22,951 nucleotides of DNA from Lachnospiraceae bacterium (GTDB lineage: Bacteria > Bacillota_A > Clostridia > Lachnospirales > Lachnospiraceae): assembly GCA_017435025.1 (NCBI GenBank), contig JAFSFU010000094.1:1-22951 (forward strand), written 5' to 3'. Within the stretch, counting starts at the first letter, position 1. Every line of letters begins with the position of its first letter. Below are positions 1-6,257 of this stretch, piece after piece. A model generated the notes under the pieces. It saw nothing but the letters and a program-made list of their open reading frames with translations. It was not told where the DNA came from and ran no database searches. The position numbers and the translations under genes were made by a program.

Positions 1-209
1 AATACAAACACAATATTCTCATGTTTTTCTGCCAGGTCGAAGATCACTTCCGAGAAATGATCCCCGTGTCTGTGGCTGGCAAACACATACAGTGATTTCT
101 CTTTTGGGAACTCCGGGAGACTGCCCTGAAAATAGTCAAACAGCAGGCTTGCGGAATCCGTTTCCACATAAAAAGAACTGTGGTGAATATATGTGATCTT
201 CAATCTCAT
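1..209 (-). CDS. Metallo-beta-lactamase-fold hydrolase, N-terminal part (runs off the window)
   Basis: The first 69 residues of a leftward gene are visible; the rest lies beyond base 1. The product starts MRLKITYIHHSSFYVET and contains SHRHGDH at about residues 48-54, the HxHxDH metal-binding signature of the metallo-beta-lactamase fold. The start is the ATG at 209-207, preceded by AAGGAGTG at good spacing. Proteins of this fold with an N-terminal strand followed by a short hydrophobic run (LLFDYF) are typical of small UlaG-like or uncharacterised MBL hydrolases, so substrate cannot be assigned. It is divergent from the thioesterase at 337 and has its own extended -10 promoter. A second, different MBL-fold gene sits at 5560-6177. 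Fold confident, function unknown. Confidence 0.85.
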   Translation of the reverse strand, partial: MRLKITYIHHSSFYVETDSASLLFDYFQGSLPEFPKEKSLYVFASHRHGDHFSEVIFDLAEKHENIVFV

Positions 210-232
210 CACTCCTTTTTTCAGACACTTTC

Positions 233-262
233 AGTATAACATGGCGGGTGCTCTTCTTGCAA
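233..262 (-). promoter_or_regulatory. SigA-type promoter for the leftward MBL-fold gene
   Basis: On the minus strand TTGCAA (262-257) is followed after 18 bp by TATACT (238-233), which is preceded by TG one base upstream, giving an extended -10. The start codon lies about 24 bases downstream. The -35 hexamer is palindromic and is the same six bases used by the opposing promoter. Seen directly; activity is inferred. Confidence 0.55.
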
Positions 263-285
263 TTCCAACTATTGTAATTTATAAT
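257..285 (+). promoter_or_regulatory. SigA-type promoter for the thioesterase gene
   Basis: TTGCAA (257-262), a 17 bp spacer and a perfect TATAAT (280-285) form a near-consensus vegetative promoter. Transcription should begin near 292, leaving a leader of about 45 bases before the ATG at 337. It shares its -35 with the divergent promoter of the MBL-fold gene. Confidence 0.7.
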
Positions 286-336
286 AAAGAGACAAATTTA
301 TACGAAAAAATCATATCAAAAATCAAGGAGAATACT

Positions 337-723
337 ATGCTTACAATTGGAATAAAAGGCAGAGAAGAAATCATCGTTTCTGAAAAGAATTCAGCTAAAA
401 CCATGGGGAGCGGTACACTGGATGTGTTTGCAACACCGGCTATGATCGCCCTGATGGAAAAGACCGCATGGATGAGCGTTTCCCCTCATCTGGAAGAGGG
501 CTGGGGAACTGTCGGCACACTGCTCAATGTGACTCATGATGCACCGACACCATTCGGTATGACCGTCTGGTGTGAAAGTGAGTTGATTGAAATTGACGGA
601 CGCCGTCTGGTATTTAATATCACCGCTTATGATGCAAAAGGAAAAATCGGCGGTGGACGTCATGAACGATTCATGGTCCAGAATGAAAAGTTCCAGATAA
701 AAGCCAATGCAAAAACGGAATAG
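337..723 (+). CDS. FlK-like hotdog-fold acyl-CoA thioesterase
   Basis: This 128-residue protein is a single hotdog-fold thioesterase domain, expected to hydrolyse an acyl-CoA in the cytoplasm. ATPAMIALMEKTA (32-44) and GTVGTLLNVTHDAPTPFGM (57-75) match the family of fluoroacetyl-CoA thioesterase FlK. T33, E41 and H67 have the same mutual spacing as the FlK catalytic Thr42, Glu50 and His76. That supports an active enzyme of this family but does not show a preference for fluoroacetyl-CoA; most clostridial members have no known substrate. The start at 337 is chosen because AAGGAG lies 6 bases upstream. An in-frame extension to 193 exists, but it would run through the promoter, so I reject it. 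The gene has its own promoter and is probably monocistronic or weakly linked to what follows. Confidence 0.82.
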   Translation: MLTIGIKGREEIIVSEKNSAKTMGSGTLDVFATPAMIALMEKTAWMSVSPHLEEGWGTVGTLLNVTHDAPTPFGMTVWCESELIEIDGRRLVFNITAYDAKGKIGGGRHERFMVQNEKFQIKANAKTE

Positions 724-758
724 CCATTTTGACATCCATTTTCTTACAGTTTTGACAC

Positions 759-787
759 TTGTATATCAAGCTCAGCTTTTGTATAAT
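759..787 (+). promoter_or_regulatory. Probable promoter of the transglutaminase/pilus-like operon
   Basis: A perfect TATAAT (782-787) has TTGTAT (759-764) 17 bp upstream. Consensus TTGACA hexamers occur at 729-734 and 752-757 but sit 47 and 24 bp from the -10, too far to act with it. The ATG at 842 would follow a leader of about 48 bases with AAAGGA at 826-831. The -10 is strong and the -35 choice uncertain. Confidence 0.5.
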
Positions 788-841
788 GAAACTATATATC
801 CATCGAAACATTTAGTTTTTTATAGAAAGGAAACTGTACCC

Positions 842-1726
842 ATGTGCAAAAAGTTTTTTAAAGCTATTATGACAGCTGCCGCCGTTGTATCCTGCGCTCT
901 GGTTATGGCATTTCCTGTCCAGGCAGCCAATGTTCGTACTCCGGTCGCCGACGGAACCGTAACTTACGGAAACAGCAACCTGACCGTAGATGCATCGCAC
1001 ACTGCAGACGGCTACATTATGGTAAAATACTCCGGTAAAGCACCAAGAGTAAAAGTTCGCATCCAAAAAGATACTCTGTATACCTATGATCTTAATACCA
1101 ACGGCTCTTATGAGACATTCCCTCTCACAGAGGGGAACGGAACTTATACCGTTCAGGTGTTTGAAAATGTATCCGGCTCTACTTACTCAACTGCATTGAA
1201 CAAACAGATTTCGGTTCAGATTTCTGACCCAAACAGTCCGTTTTTACGCCCAAACCAGTTTTGTAACTTCAACAGTTCTTCTGCTGCTATGGAAATGAGC
1301 GATACACTGGTAAGCGGTATCACTGACCCGATCAAAAAAGTAGAAGCCGTTTATAAATACGCCGTTGATAATATTACTTATGATTATCACAAGGCGGCTA
1401 CCGTTCAAAGCGGCTACCTTCCAAACGTTGATAATACACTGAGTACCAAGACCGGTATTTGTTTCGATTACGCATCCTTAATTACAGCTATGCTTCGTGC
1501 ACAGGATGTTCCGACAAAATTGGTCATCGGATATACCGGCAATGTATATCATGCATGGATCAGTGTATATACCAAACAACAGGGATGGATCGATAATGTG
1601 ATCTACTTCGACGGAACTTCCTGGAAGTTTATGGATGCAACCTTCGCTGCCAGCGGAAAAGGTGATCCGGCGATTACTGAATATATTAACAATCCTGCAA
1701 ACTATCAGGCTAAATTCTCTTATTAA
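842..1726 (+). CDS. Secreted transglutaminase-like protein
   Basis: This 294-residue protein has a signal peptide: MCKKFFK, then a hydrophobic stretch, then VQA at 26-28 as a likely signal peptidase site. Residues about 30-130 form a beta-rich N-terminal region. Residues about 160-270 carry a transglutaminase/protease-like core with the expected triad: C207 in TGICFDYAS, H237 in YHAWISV and D265 in FMDATFA. Bacterial relatives are often cysteine proteases or amide-forming enzymes at the cell surface; the reaction here is unknown. The start at 842 gives the signal peptide and has AAAGGA 10 bases upstream. Only 29 bases separate its stop from the PilC-like gene and no terminator is visible, so it is probably the first gene of the pilus-like operon and may process or crosslink a surface or exported protein. 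That link is inference. Confidence 0.85.
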   Translation: MCKKFFKAIMTAAAVVSCALVMAFPVQAANVRTPVADGTVTYGNSNLTVDASHTADGYIMVKYSGKAPRVKVRIQKDTLYTYDLNTNGSYETFPLTEGNGTYTVQVFENVSGSTYSTALNKQISVQISDPNSPFLRPNQFCNFNSSSAAMEMSDTLVSGITDPIKKVEAVYKYAVDNITYDYHKAATVQSGYLPNVDNTLSTKTGICFDYASLITAMLRAQDVPTKLVIGYTGNVYHAWISVYTKQQGWIDNVIYFDGTSWKFMDATFAASGKGDPAITEYINNPANYQAKFSY

Positions 1727-1731
1727 AAAAA

Positions 1732-1745
1732 TCCATGATTATGGA
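1732..1745 (+). promoter_or_regulatory. Small hairpin overlapping the ribosome binding site of the PilC-like gene
   Basis: TCCAT (1732-1736) pairs with ATGGA (1741-1745) around a GATT loop. The 3' arm covers part of the GGAGG (1743-1747) serving the ATG at 1756. Five base pairs is weak, so any effect on translation is speculative. Confidence 0.25.
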
Positions 1746-1755
1746 GGTAAAAAAT

Positions 1756-2805
1756 ATGAAAAAAACGCAGTCCCCATTCCGCGGTTTTGCTCTATCCGGC
1801 TTCTGTATGCAGATCGCTTTGCTTTATCAATCTGCAGTTCCGATTTATGAAGGACTCGCTGTTATGGCAGAAGATGCTGCAACCACGGAAGAAAAAGAAA
1901 TCTTCACTTCCATGTCCGACAAACTTCGCATGGGATATGGATTTAGTGAAGTGATCAAAGAAGTTGGCTGTTTCCCGTCTTATATGGAAGAAATGATTGT
2001 TCTCGGTGAGCAGACCGGTACTTTGGATGTGACATTAAAAGGACTTTCTTCCCATTATGAAAAGGAAGCCAATCTGGCTGAAGGACTTCGCCGTGCGCTT
2101 ACCTATCCGGCTATGATGGTCAGCATGTTACTGATCATTCTGTTTGTCCTTTTTACAAAGATCATGCCAATCTTTACAGATGTTTACGAGCAGCTTGGTG
2201 CCCAGATTCCTCCGGTTGCGCAAGCCGCGATCCGTATTGGCGGAATTGTCAGCGGTCTTGCTCTGGTAGTGATTCTCGCTTTGGTAATCGCAGTTGTGAT
2301 CATCAAGTTAATGGGCGATAACGGAAAACGTCCGGCCTTTGCAGAGTCGATCATTGACAAGATTAATGCCAGATCTTCTATCCGTCGAATGACTGCACTT
2401 CGAAGAATGTGCAGTACCATGTCCGTTACTCTTCGCTGCGGTCTTCGCACCGAAGAAGGTCTTTCTATGGCAGAAAAACTGGTCGACCACCCACTGGTGG
2501 AAGAACAGGTAAAAAAGACACGCGAATCTATTATGAATGGTGAAAGCTTCTACGACGCAGTAAAAGCATCCGGCCTCTTTACCGGTTTTGATCTGCAGCT
2601 GATTCGTGTTGCAAGCCGTGCCGGCCAGTTAGAAACAATTCTCAATAAAATGGCCGATGACTACGATGAAAAAGCATCCGACGCTCTGGATTCCATGGTC
2701 GCACGTATGGAGCCGGCTATTGTTACAATCCTTGCTGTGGCAGTCGGTCTTGTTCTTCTTTCTGTCATGTTGCCGCTCGCAGGAATTCTTTCCGCTATTG
2801 GTTAG
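1756..2805 (+). CDS. Type II secretion/type IV pilus platform protein (GspF/PilC family)
   Basis: This 349-residue inner-membrane protein has two repeats of the T2SSF domain, about residues 15-140 and 218-341. Membrane segments are seen near 119-140, 160-186 and 320-346. The repeated F-domain features are clear: EEMIVLGEQTGTL (78-90) is echoed by FDLQLIRVASRAGQLETIL (278-296), and both are followed by a region leading into a membrane helix. PilC/GspF proteins form the platform on which the pilus ATPase works. At 349 residues it is somewhat shorter than classical PilC proteins of about 400, the difference being at the N-terminus. The ATG at 1756 is chosen because GGAGG lies 8 bases upstream; the ATG at 1741 overlaps that site. 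It is followed at 12 bases by the first small membrane protein. Family assignment is confident; the substrate of the system is unknown. Confidence 0.92.
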   Translation: MKKTQSPFRGFALSGFCMQIALLYQSAVPIYEGLAVMAEDAATTEEKEIFTSMSDKLRMGYGFSEVIKEVGCFPSYMEEMIVLGEQTGTLDVTLKGLSSHYEKEANLAEGLRRALTYPAMMVSMLLIILFVLFTKIMPIFTDVYEQLGAQIPPVAQAAIRIGGIVSGLALVVILALVIAVVIIKLMGDNGKRPAFAESIIDKINARSSIRRMTALRRMCSTMSVTLRCGLRTEEGLSMAEKLVDHPLVEEQVKKTRESIMNGESFYDAVKASGLFTGFDLQLIRVASRAGQLETILNKMADDYDEKASDALDSMVARMEPAIVTILAVAVGLVLLSVMLPLAGILSAIG

Positions 2806-2817
2806 GAGGCCTGAACT

Positions 2818-3150
2818 ATGATACATGTGGAACAGACAAAGAAAAAGAAATCCGTATGGAACTATCTGATCTCTGTCCTGATCCTTGCTTCCTGCCTGTT
2901 TCTGTTTCTGATCGGAACCGGAAGTATGGCAGAGAGAACGGAGGCGGAACAGCTGAATGTCCTGACACAGGCTATACAGCGAGCTTCTGTTCAATGCTAT
3001 GCGATCGAAGGACGTTATCCGCCCAGTGTTGAATATCTGGAGGAACATTATGGTCTGACCATCGACCGTGAAAAATATAATGTTTTTTACAGTGGCTGGG
3101 CCAGCAATATTATGCCGGATATCACTGTGATTCCGGTCAATGAATCGTAA
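2818..3150 (+). CDS. Small single-span membrane protein, pseudopilin-like
   Basis: A 110-residue protein with a basic N-terminus (TKKKKSVW), one membrane helix at about 14-34 and a C-terminal domain outside. QAIQRASVQCYAIEGRYPPS (51-70) followed by VEYLEEHYGL resembles the post-helix region of GspG/PilE-like pseudopilins, where an alpha helix runs into a G-x-YP-x(4)-L turn. The canonical prepilin cleavage site (G followed by a hydrophobic residue and E at +5) is absent. GGAGG 8 bases upstream fixes the start. It sits between the PilC-like gene and three further one-span proteins, so a role as a minor pilin-like subunit is likely by context. Homology to a named family is not certain. Confidence 0.75.
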   Translation: MIHVEQTKKKKSVWNYLISVLILASCLFLFLIGTGSMAERTEAEQLNVLTQAIQRASVQCYAIEGRYPPSVEYLEEHYGLTIDREKYNVFYSGWASNIMPDITVIPVNES

Positions 3151-3161
3151 GGAGGGATTTC

Positions 3162-3665
3162 ATGACAGTTAAAACTGATAAAAAATCCCGCAGTGGAGCA
3201 GAACAGTTATTTCCGGCTCTGCTGTTCTTCGTATTCCTGCTCTGTACAGTATTCACAATCCTCATTGGCAGCCGCGTGTACGAAAACATTCGCGAGAGAG
3301 ATCGTCTTTCCTTTGAGACGGATACTGCTCTGGCCTATATTACCAACAAAGTTCGACAGGGAGATATCTCCGATTCTGTTTCTATCCGCGAAAGCGACGG
3401 CCAGCAATTCCTTGTATTTACGTCCATATTCGACGATGTCGCTTACGAGACTTTGATCTACCATATGGACGGAGGACTGTATGAGTTGTTTACATTAGCA
3501 GAAAACGATCTGGATCCAACCGCAGGACAGAGAATCATGGATTGTGATACGATGAGCTTTATGTTAGAGGAGACAATCGATGGCACGATGCTGCACATCA
3601 CACTCGGAGAATCCCGCCATGTAAACCTTCTCCTTAGAAGTACGCAGGAAGGAGGCACAGTATAG
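3162..3665 (+). CDS. Single-span membrane protein of the pilus-like cluster (possibly DUF4860)
   Basis: A 167-residue protein with a short basic N-terminus, one membrane helix at about 16-36 and an external domain of about 130 residues. The segment TDTALAYITNKVRQGD (53-68) followed by IRESDGQQFLVFTS resembles my memory of DUF4860 proteins found beside GspF-like genes in Clostridiales; this needs a profile search. SGAEQLF precedes the helix, so there is a glycine but no glutamate at +5, making ordinary prepilin processing doubtful. AAGGAGGG lies upstream with good spacing. Its stop directly abuts the next start (TAG-ATG at 3663-3668), implying translational coupling. Likely a minor pseudopilin-type component; exact role unknown. 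Confidence 0.75.
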   Translation: MTVKTDKKSRSGAEQLFPALLFFVFLLCTVFTILIGSRVYENIRERDRLSFETDTALAYITNKVRQGDISDSVSIRESDGQQFLVFTSIFDDVAYETLIYHMDGGLYELFTLAENDLDPTAGQRIMDCDTMSFMLEETIDGTMLHITLGESRHVNLLLRSTQEGGTV

Positions 3666-4025
3666 ATGAAAAGAGAACGACCGTCATATGCATTCCTGAT
3701 GGAAATGATCTGGGTATGTGCATTTTTCCTGATCTGTGCCTGCATCTTCGTCCTCGCTTTTGTGAAGGCCGAACAGCTGAGTCACAATGCTGAAATCCTA
3801 AATCAGGCCGTTCAGGCTGCCTCCAATGCCATGGAAGACACCTTCGCAGAGGGTCAGGCCATTGATGCCGGTATATACGACACAAACGATTATACTCTCG
3901 AAATAGAAACATCCGAAGATAACGGACTGCTTTCTGTTGTTGTTCGGGTAGTTTCCGCACAAGATGGCAGTATTCTTTACACTTTGGAGGGTGCTCATGC
4001 CATTCCGAAAGGAGGCGCTGCATGA
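3666..4025 (+). CDS. Small single-span membrane protein, pseudopilin-like
   Basis: A 119-residue protein with basic MKRERPSY, a membrane helix at about 12-33 and an alpha-helical continuation (QAVQAASNAMEDTF, 47-60), then a short beta-rich tail. The order of basic start, hydrophobic helix and amphipathic helix resembles a pilin N-terminus. E13 lies five residues after Y8, mimicking the Glu5 position, but no glycine precedes a cut site there. GGAGG at 3651-3655 serves the ATG, which directly follows the previous stop. Its last four bases overlap the next start (ATGA, 4022-4025). No named family is recognised; its place in the operon suggests an envelope component of the pilus-like machine. Confidence 0.75.
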   Translation: MKRERPSYAFLMEMIWVCAFFLICACIFVLAFVKAEQLSHNAEILNQAVQAASNAMEDTFAEGQAIDAGIYDTNDYTLEIETSEDNGLLSVVVRVVSAQDGSILYTLEGAHAIPKGGAA

Positions 4026-4456
4026 AAAACCGCATTACCATAGGAATCTCATCCATAGTCCTGATTTTCCTGATCTTATGCCTTTCCGTGTTTAGCCTGC
4101 TCAGTCTCAGTGACGCGAAAGCTGCAGTAACTTATGCCAATAAGTACGCAGATTCCGTTCAGATTTATTACCGCGCCGATACTGTAGCACAGACATTTAT
4201 CCGCGACTATCGGAACTTGTATACCGAAACGAAAGATGTATCCGAAACACTTTCTTCGCTTGCAAGCACTCTTCCGACCGACGGTTGGAATTCTTACGAC
4301 GGAAATGATACGATCGTTTGCGAAATCCCCACAGAGTCAGGTCAAACACTCCATTTGGAAATGGATTCCACAGGAGATACGATTTCCTCTTATTATATTT
4401 ATAACAGCAGTGAATATGTGATTGATACCCAGCTTCCGGTCTGGACCGGAAATTAA
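4022..4456 (+). CDS. Small single-span membrane protein of the pilus-like cluster
   Basis: A 144-residue protein: MKNRITIG, a long membrane helix at about 7-29, then an extended helix with DAKAAVTYANKYADSVQIYY (31-50), then a beta-rich C-terminal half. It overlaps the upstream gene by 4 bases, with GGAGG inside the upstream coding end. This is a typical arrangement for subunits made in fixed ratio. It has no obvious prepilin peptidase site: G8 is followed by ISSIV with no Glu5. The next gene, a PilT-type ATPase, starts 20 bases on. I do not recognise a named family; a pilin-like or alignment-complex role is inferred from context only. Confidence 0.72.
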   Translation: MKNRITIGISSIVLIFLILCLSVFSLLSLSDAKAAVTYANKYADSVQIYYRADTVAQTFIRDYRNLYTETKDVSETLSSLASTLPTDGWNSYDGNDTIVCEIPTESGQTLHLEMDSTGDTISSYYIYNSSEYVIDTQLPVWTGN

Positions 4457-4476
4457 CCGGGAAGAAAGGAACAATT

Positions 4477-5541
4477 ATGCCAGAATCTGCAGAATCTATT
4501 TTGAAAAAAGCAGTTGATATGAATGCATCGGATATTTTCATGATTCCGGGTATGCCGATTTCCATGAAAATCAACGGTGATATTCATCCCATCGATGATG
4601 AAAAAGTCTTTCCGGATGCGATGGATAAGCTGATTGAAGAAATCTACACACTTAGCGGACATCGCAACATTGCCTCGGTGCGTTCCGACGGAGATGATGA
4701 CTTCTCCTTCTCGCTCCGCGGTCTTGCCCGATTCCGCGCCAGTGTCATGAAACAGCGCGGCTCACTCGCGGCAATTATTCGTGTAGTTCGTTTTGAACTG
4801 CCAAAACCAGAAACACTCGGTATTCCTCAAGGTGTACTGAACATTGCATCTTTAAAAAAGGGTCTTGTTCTTGTAACCGGTGCTGCAGGCAGTGGTAAAT
4901 CCACGACTCTCGCCTGTGTCATTGACAAGATCAACCATGAACGCAGTGACCATATCATCACCTTAGAGGATCCGATCGAATACCTTCACCGCCACGATAA
5001 ATCTGTCGTTACCCAGCGTGAGATTGGTCAGGATACAGAAAACTATGTCAGCGGTCTTCGCGCAGCACTTCGTCAAGCACCGGATGTTATTCTGCTCGGT
5101 GAAATGCGCGATTATGAGACAATTCGAATTGCATTGACAGCCGCAGAGACCGGTCATCTGGTAATTTCCACCTTACACACCGTCGGTGCTGCGAACACCA
5201 TCGACCGTATTGTGGATGTTTTCCCGGCTAATGCTCAGCAGCAGATCCGCGTGCAGCTTTCCATGGTACTGCAGGCTGTTATTTCCCAGCAGTTACTGAC
5301 GACCACATCCGGCACACTGACACCGGCGTTTGAGATCATGTATCTGAATAATGCGATCCGCAATATGATCCGTGAAAACAAGATCCACCAGATTGACAAC
5401 GTCATCTCGACCAGTATGTCTGAAGGTATGGTCAGCATGAACAACAGTCTTTTAAAATTACTCCGTGAGGGTAAAATTGATAAGCAGACTTGTATCAATT
5501 TCAGTTCTGATCCGGAACAGATGCGGATGCGGCTTGGGTAA
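4477..5541 (+). CDS. PilT-type secretion/retraction ATPase
   Basis: A 354-residue cytoplasmic hexameric ATPase of the type II/IV secretion family. It has an N-terminal PAS-like domain (1-100), Walker A GAAGSGKST at 135-143 (K141), an Asp-box TLEDPIEY at 162-169 with E164 as likely catalytic base, Walker B DVILLGEMRD at 203-212, and a His-box with H227 and H234. AIRNMIRE at 293-300 matches the AIRNLIRE signature of PilT retraction ATPases. That signature, and a length typical of PilT rather than the longer PilB/GspE, support retraction-type identity. No tetracysteine zinc motif of extension ATPases is present. AAAGGA lies upstream. In this cluster it is the only motor visible, so it may power both directions or pair with an ATPase encoded elsewhere. 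pilT is a family label here; twitching motility is not shown. Confidence 0.92.
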   Translation: MPESAESILKKAVDMNASDIFMIPGMPISMKINGDIHPIDDEKVFPDAMDKLIEEIYTLSGHRNIASVRSDGDDDFSFSLRGLARFRASVMKQRGSLAAIIRVVRFELPKPETLGIPQGVLNIASLKKGLVLVTGAAGSGKSTTLACVIDKINHERSDHIITLEDPIEYLHRHDKSVVTQREIGQDTENYVSGLRAALRQAPDVILLGEMRDYETIRIALTAAETGHLVISTLHTVGAANTIDRIVDVFPANAQQQIRVQLSMVLQAVISQQLLTTTSGTLTPAFEIMYLNNAIRNMIRENKIHQIDNVISTSMSEGMVSMNNSLLKLLREGKIDKQTCINFSSDPEQMRMRLG

Positions 5542-5559
5542 CGGAAAGGAGTGTATTTT

Positions 5560-6177
5560 ATGAATACGATCACGATTAAATGGCACGGCCATTCCTGTTA
5601 TTCAGTTACAACTGATGGCTATACCATCGTTCTCGATCCATATGCACCAGATTCGGTTCCTGGACTCGCACCGCTCACTTTAACTGCAAACCGTGTACTT
5701 TGCAGCCACAAACACAGCGATCACGGATATGAGGACGCAGTGACTCTGACCGAATGCGAGTCAAATCCGTTTAATATTTTAAAGATAGACACCTGGCATG
5801 ATGATGCAAACGGTTCCCTTCGCGGCGAAAACCGGATCCACATTCTGGAGGCTCATGGACTAAAGATCGTTCATCTGGGCGATCTTGGATGCATGCTCAC
5901 CGCACAGCAGATGGATCAGCTGAAAAGAACCGATGTACTGATGATCCCGATCGGCGGTTTTTATACCATCGATGCGAACCAGGCACTGGAGATTGTTTCA
6001 AAGCTGTCTCCGCGAATCGTCATCCCGATGCACTATCGCTCCGACAATTTTGGCTATCCGGTTATCGGTCGTCTGGAAGATTACACTTCCCATTGCAAGG
6101 ATATTGTAATGCATAACAATAATACCATTATGATTGATAAGCATACAAAATCCCAGACAGCCGTATTAGCCTTATAA
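5560..6177 (+). CDS. UlaG-like metallo-beta-lactamase-fold hydrolase
   Basis: This 205-residue protein is a short MBL-fold hydrolase. KWHGHSCYSV (7-16) is the N-terminal strand with the conserved His of UlaG-like enzymes, SHKHSDH at 49-55 is the metal-binding loop, HLGDLG (105-110) supplies a bridging Asp and PMHYR (156-160) a late His. These cytoplasmic enzymes usually act as lactonases, phosphodiesterases or unknown hydrolases; the substrate is unassigned. The ATG at 5560 is chosen, with AAAGGAG 8 bases upstream; an in-frame GTG at 5551 is part of that site and is unlikely to be used. It begins 18 bases after the PilT-like stop, so it is probably the last gene of the operon, closed by the hairpin at 6188-6245. 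Its link to the pilus-like genes may be only positional. Confidence 0.85.
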   Translation: MNTITIKWHGHSCYSVTTDGYTIVLDPYAPDSVPGLAPLTLTANRVLCSHKHSDHGYEDAVTLTECESNPFNILKIDTWHDDANGSLRGENRIHILEAHGLKIVHLGDLGCMLTAQQMDQLKRTDVLMIPIGGFYTIDANQALEIVSKLSPRIVIPMHYRSDNFGYPVIGRLEDYTSHCKDIVMHNNNTIMIDKHTKSQTAVLAL

Positions 6178-6187
6178 TTCGATTCTT

Positions 6188-6245
6188 AAATAGAAATGAG
6201 GACATTCCACGTCAGAACTGACCGGATATGTCCTCATTTCTATTT
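6188..6245. terminator. Strong bidirectional hairpin between convergent genes
   Basis: A perfect 17 bp inverted repeat, AAATAGAAATGAGGACA at 6188-6204 against 6229-6245, encloses a 24-base loop that itself has GTCAG/CTGAC. The A/T-rich outer ends give a U-run on either strand. It separates the rightward operon ending at 6177 from the leftward one ending at 6258, as expected for a shared terminator. Confidence 0.8.
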
Positions 6246-6257
6246 CCATTCTTATTT

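Noticed and set aside
752..787. Consensus TTGACA (752-757) paired with TATAAT (782-787)
   Set aside because: The spacer would be 24 bp, too long for SigA; TTGTAT at 759-764 with a 17 bp spacer is preferred.
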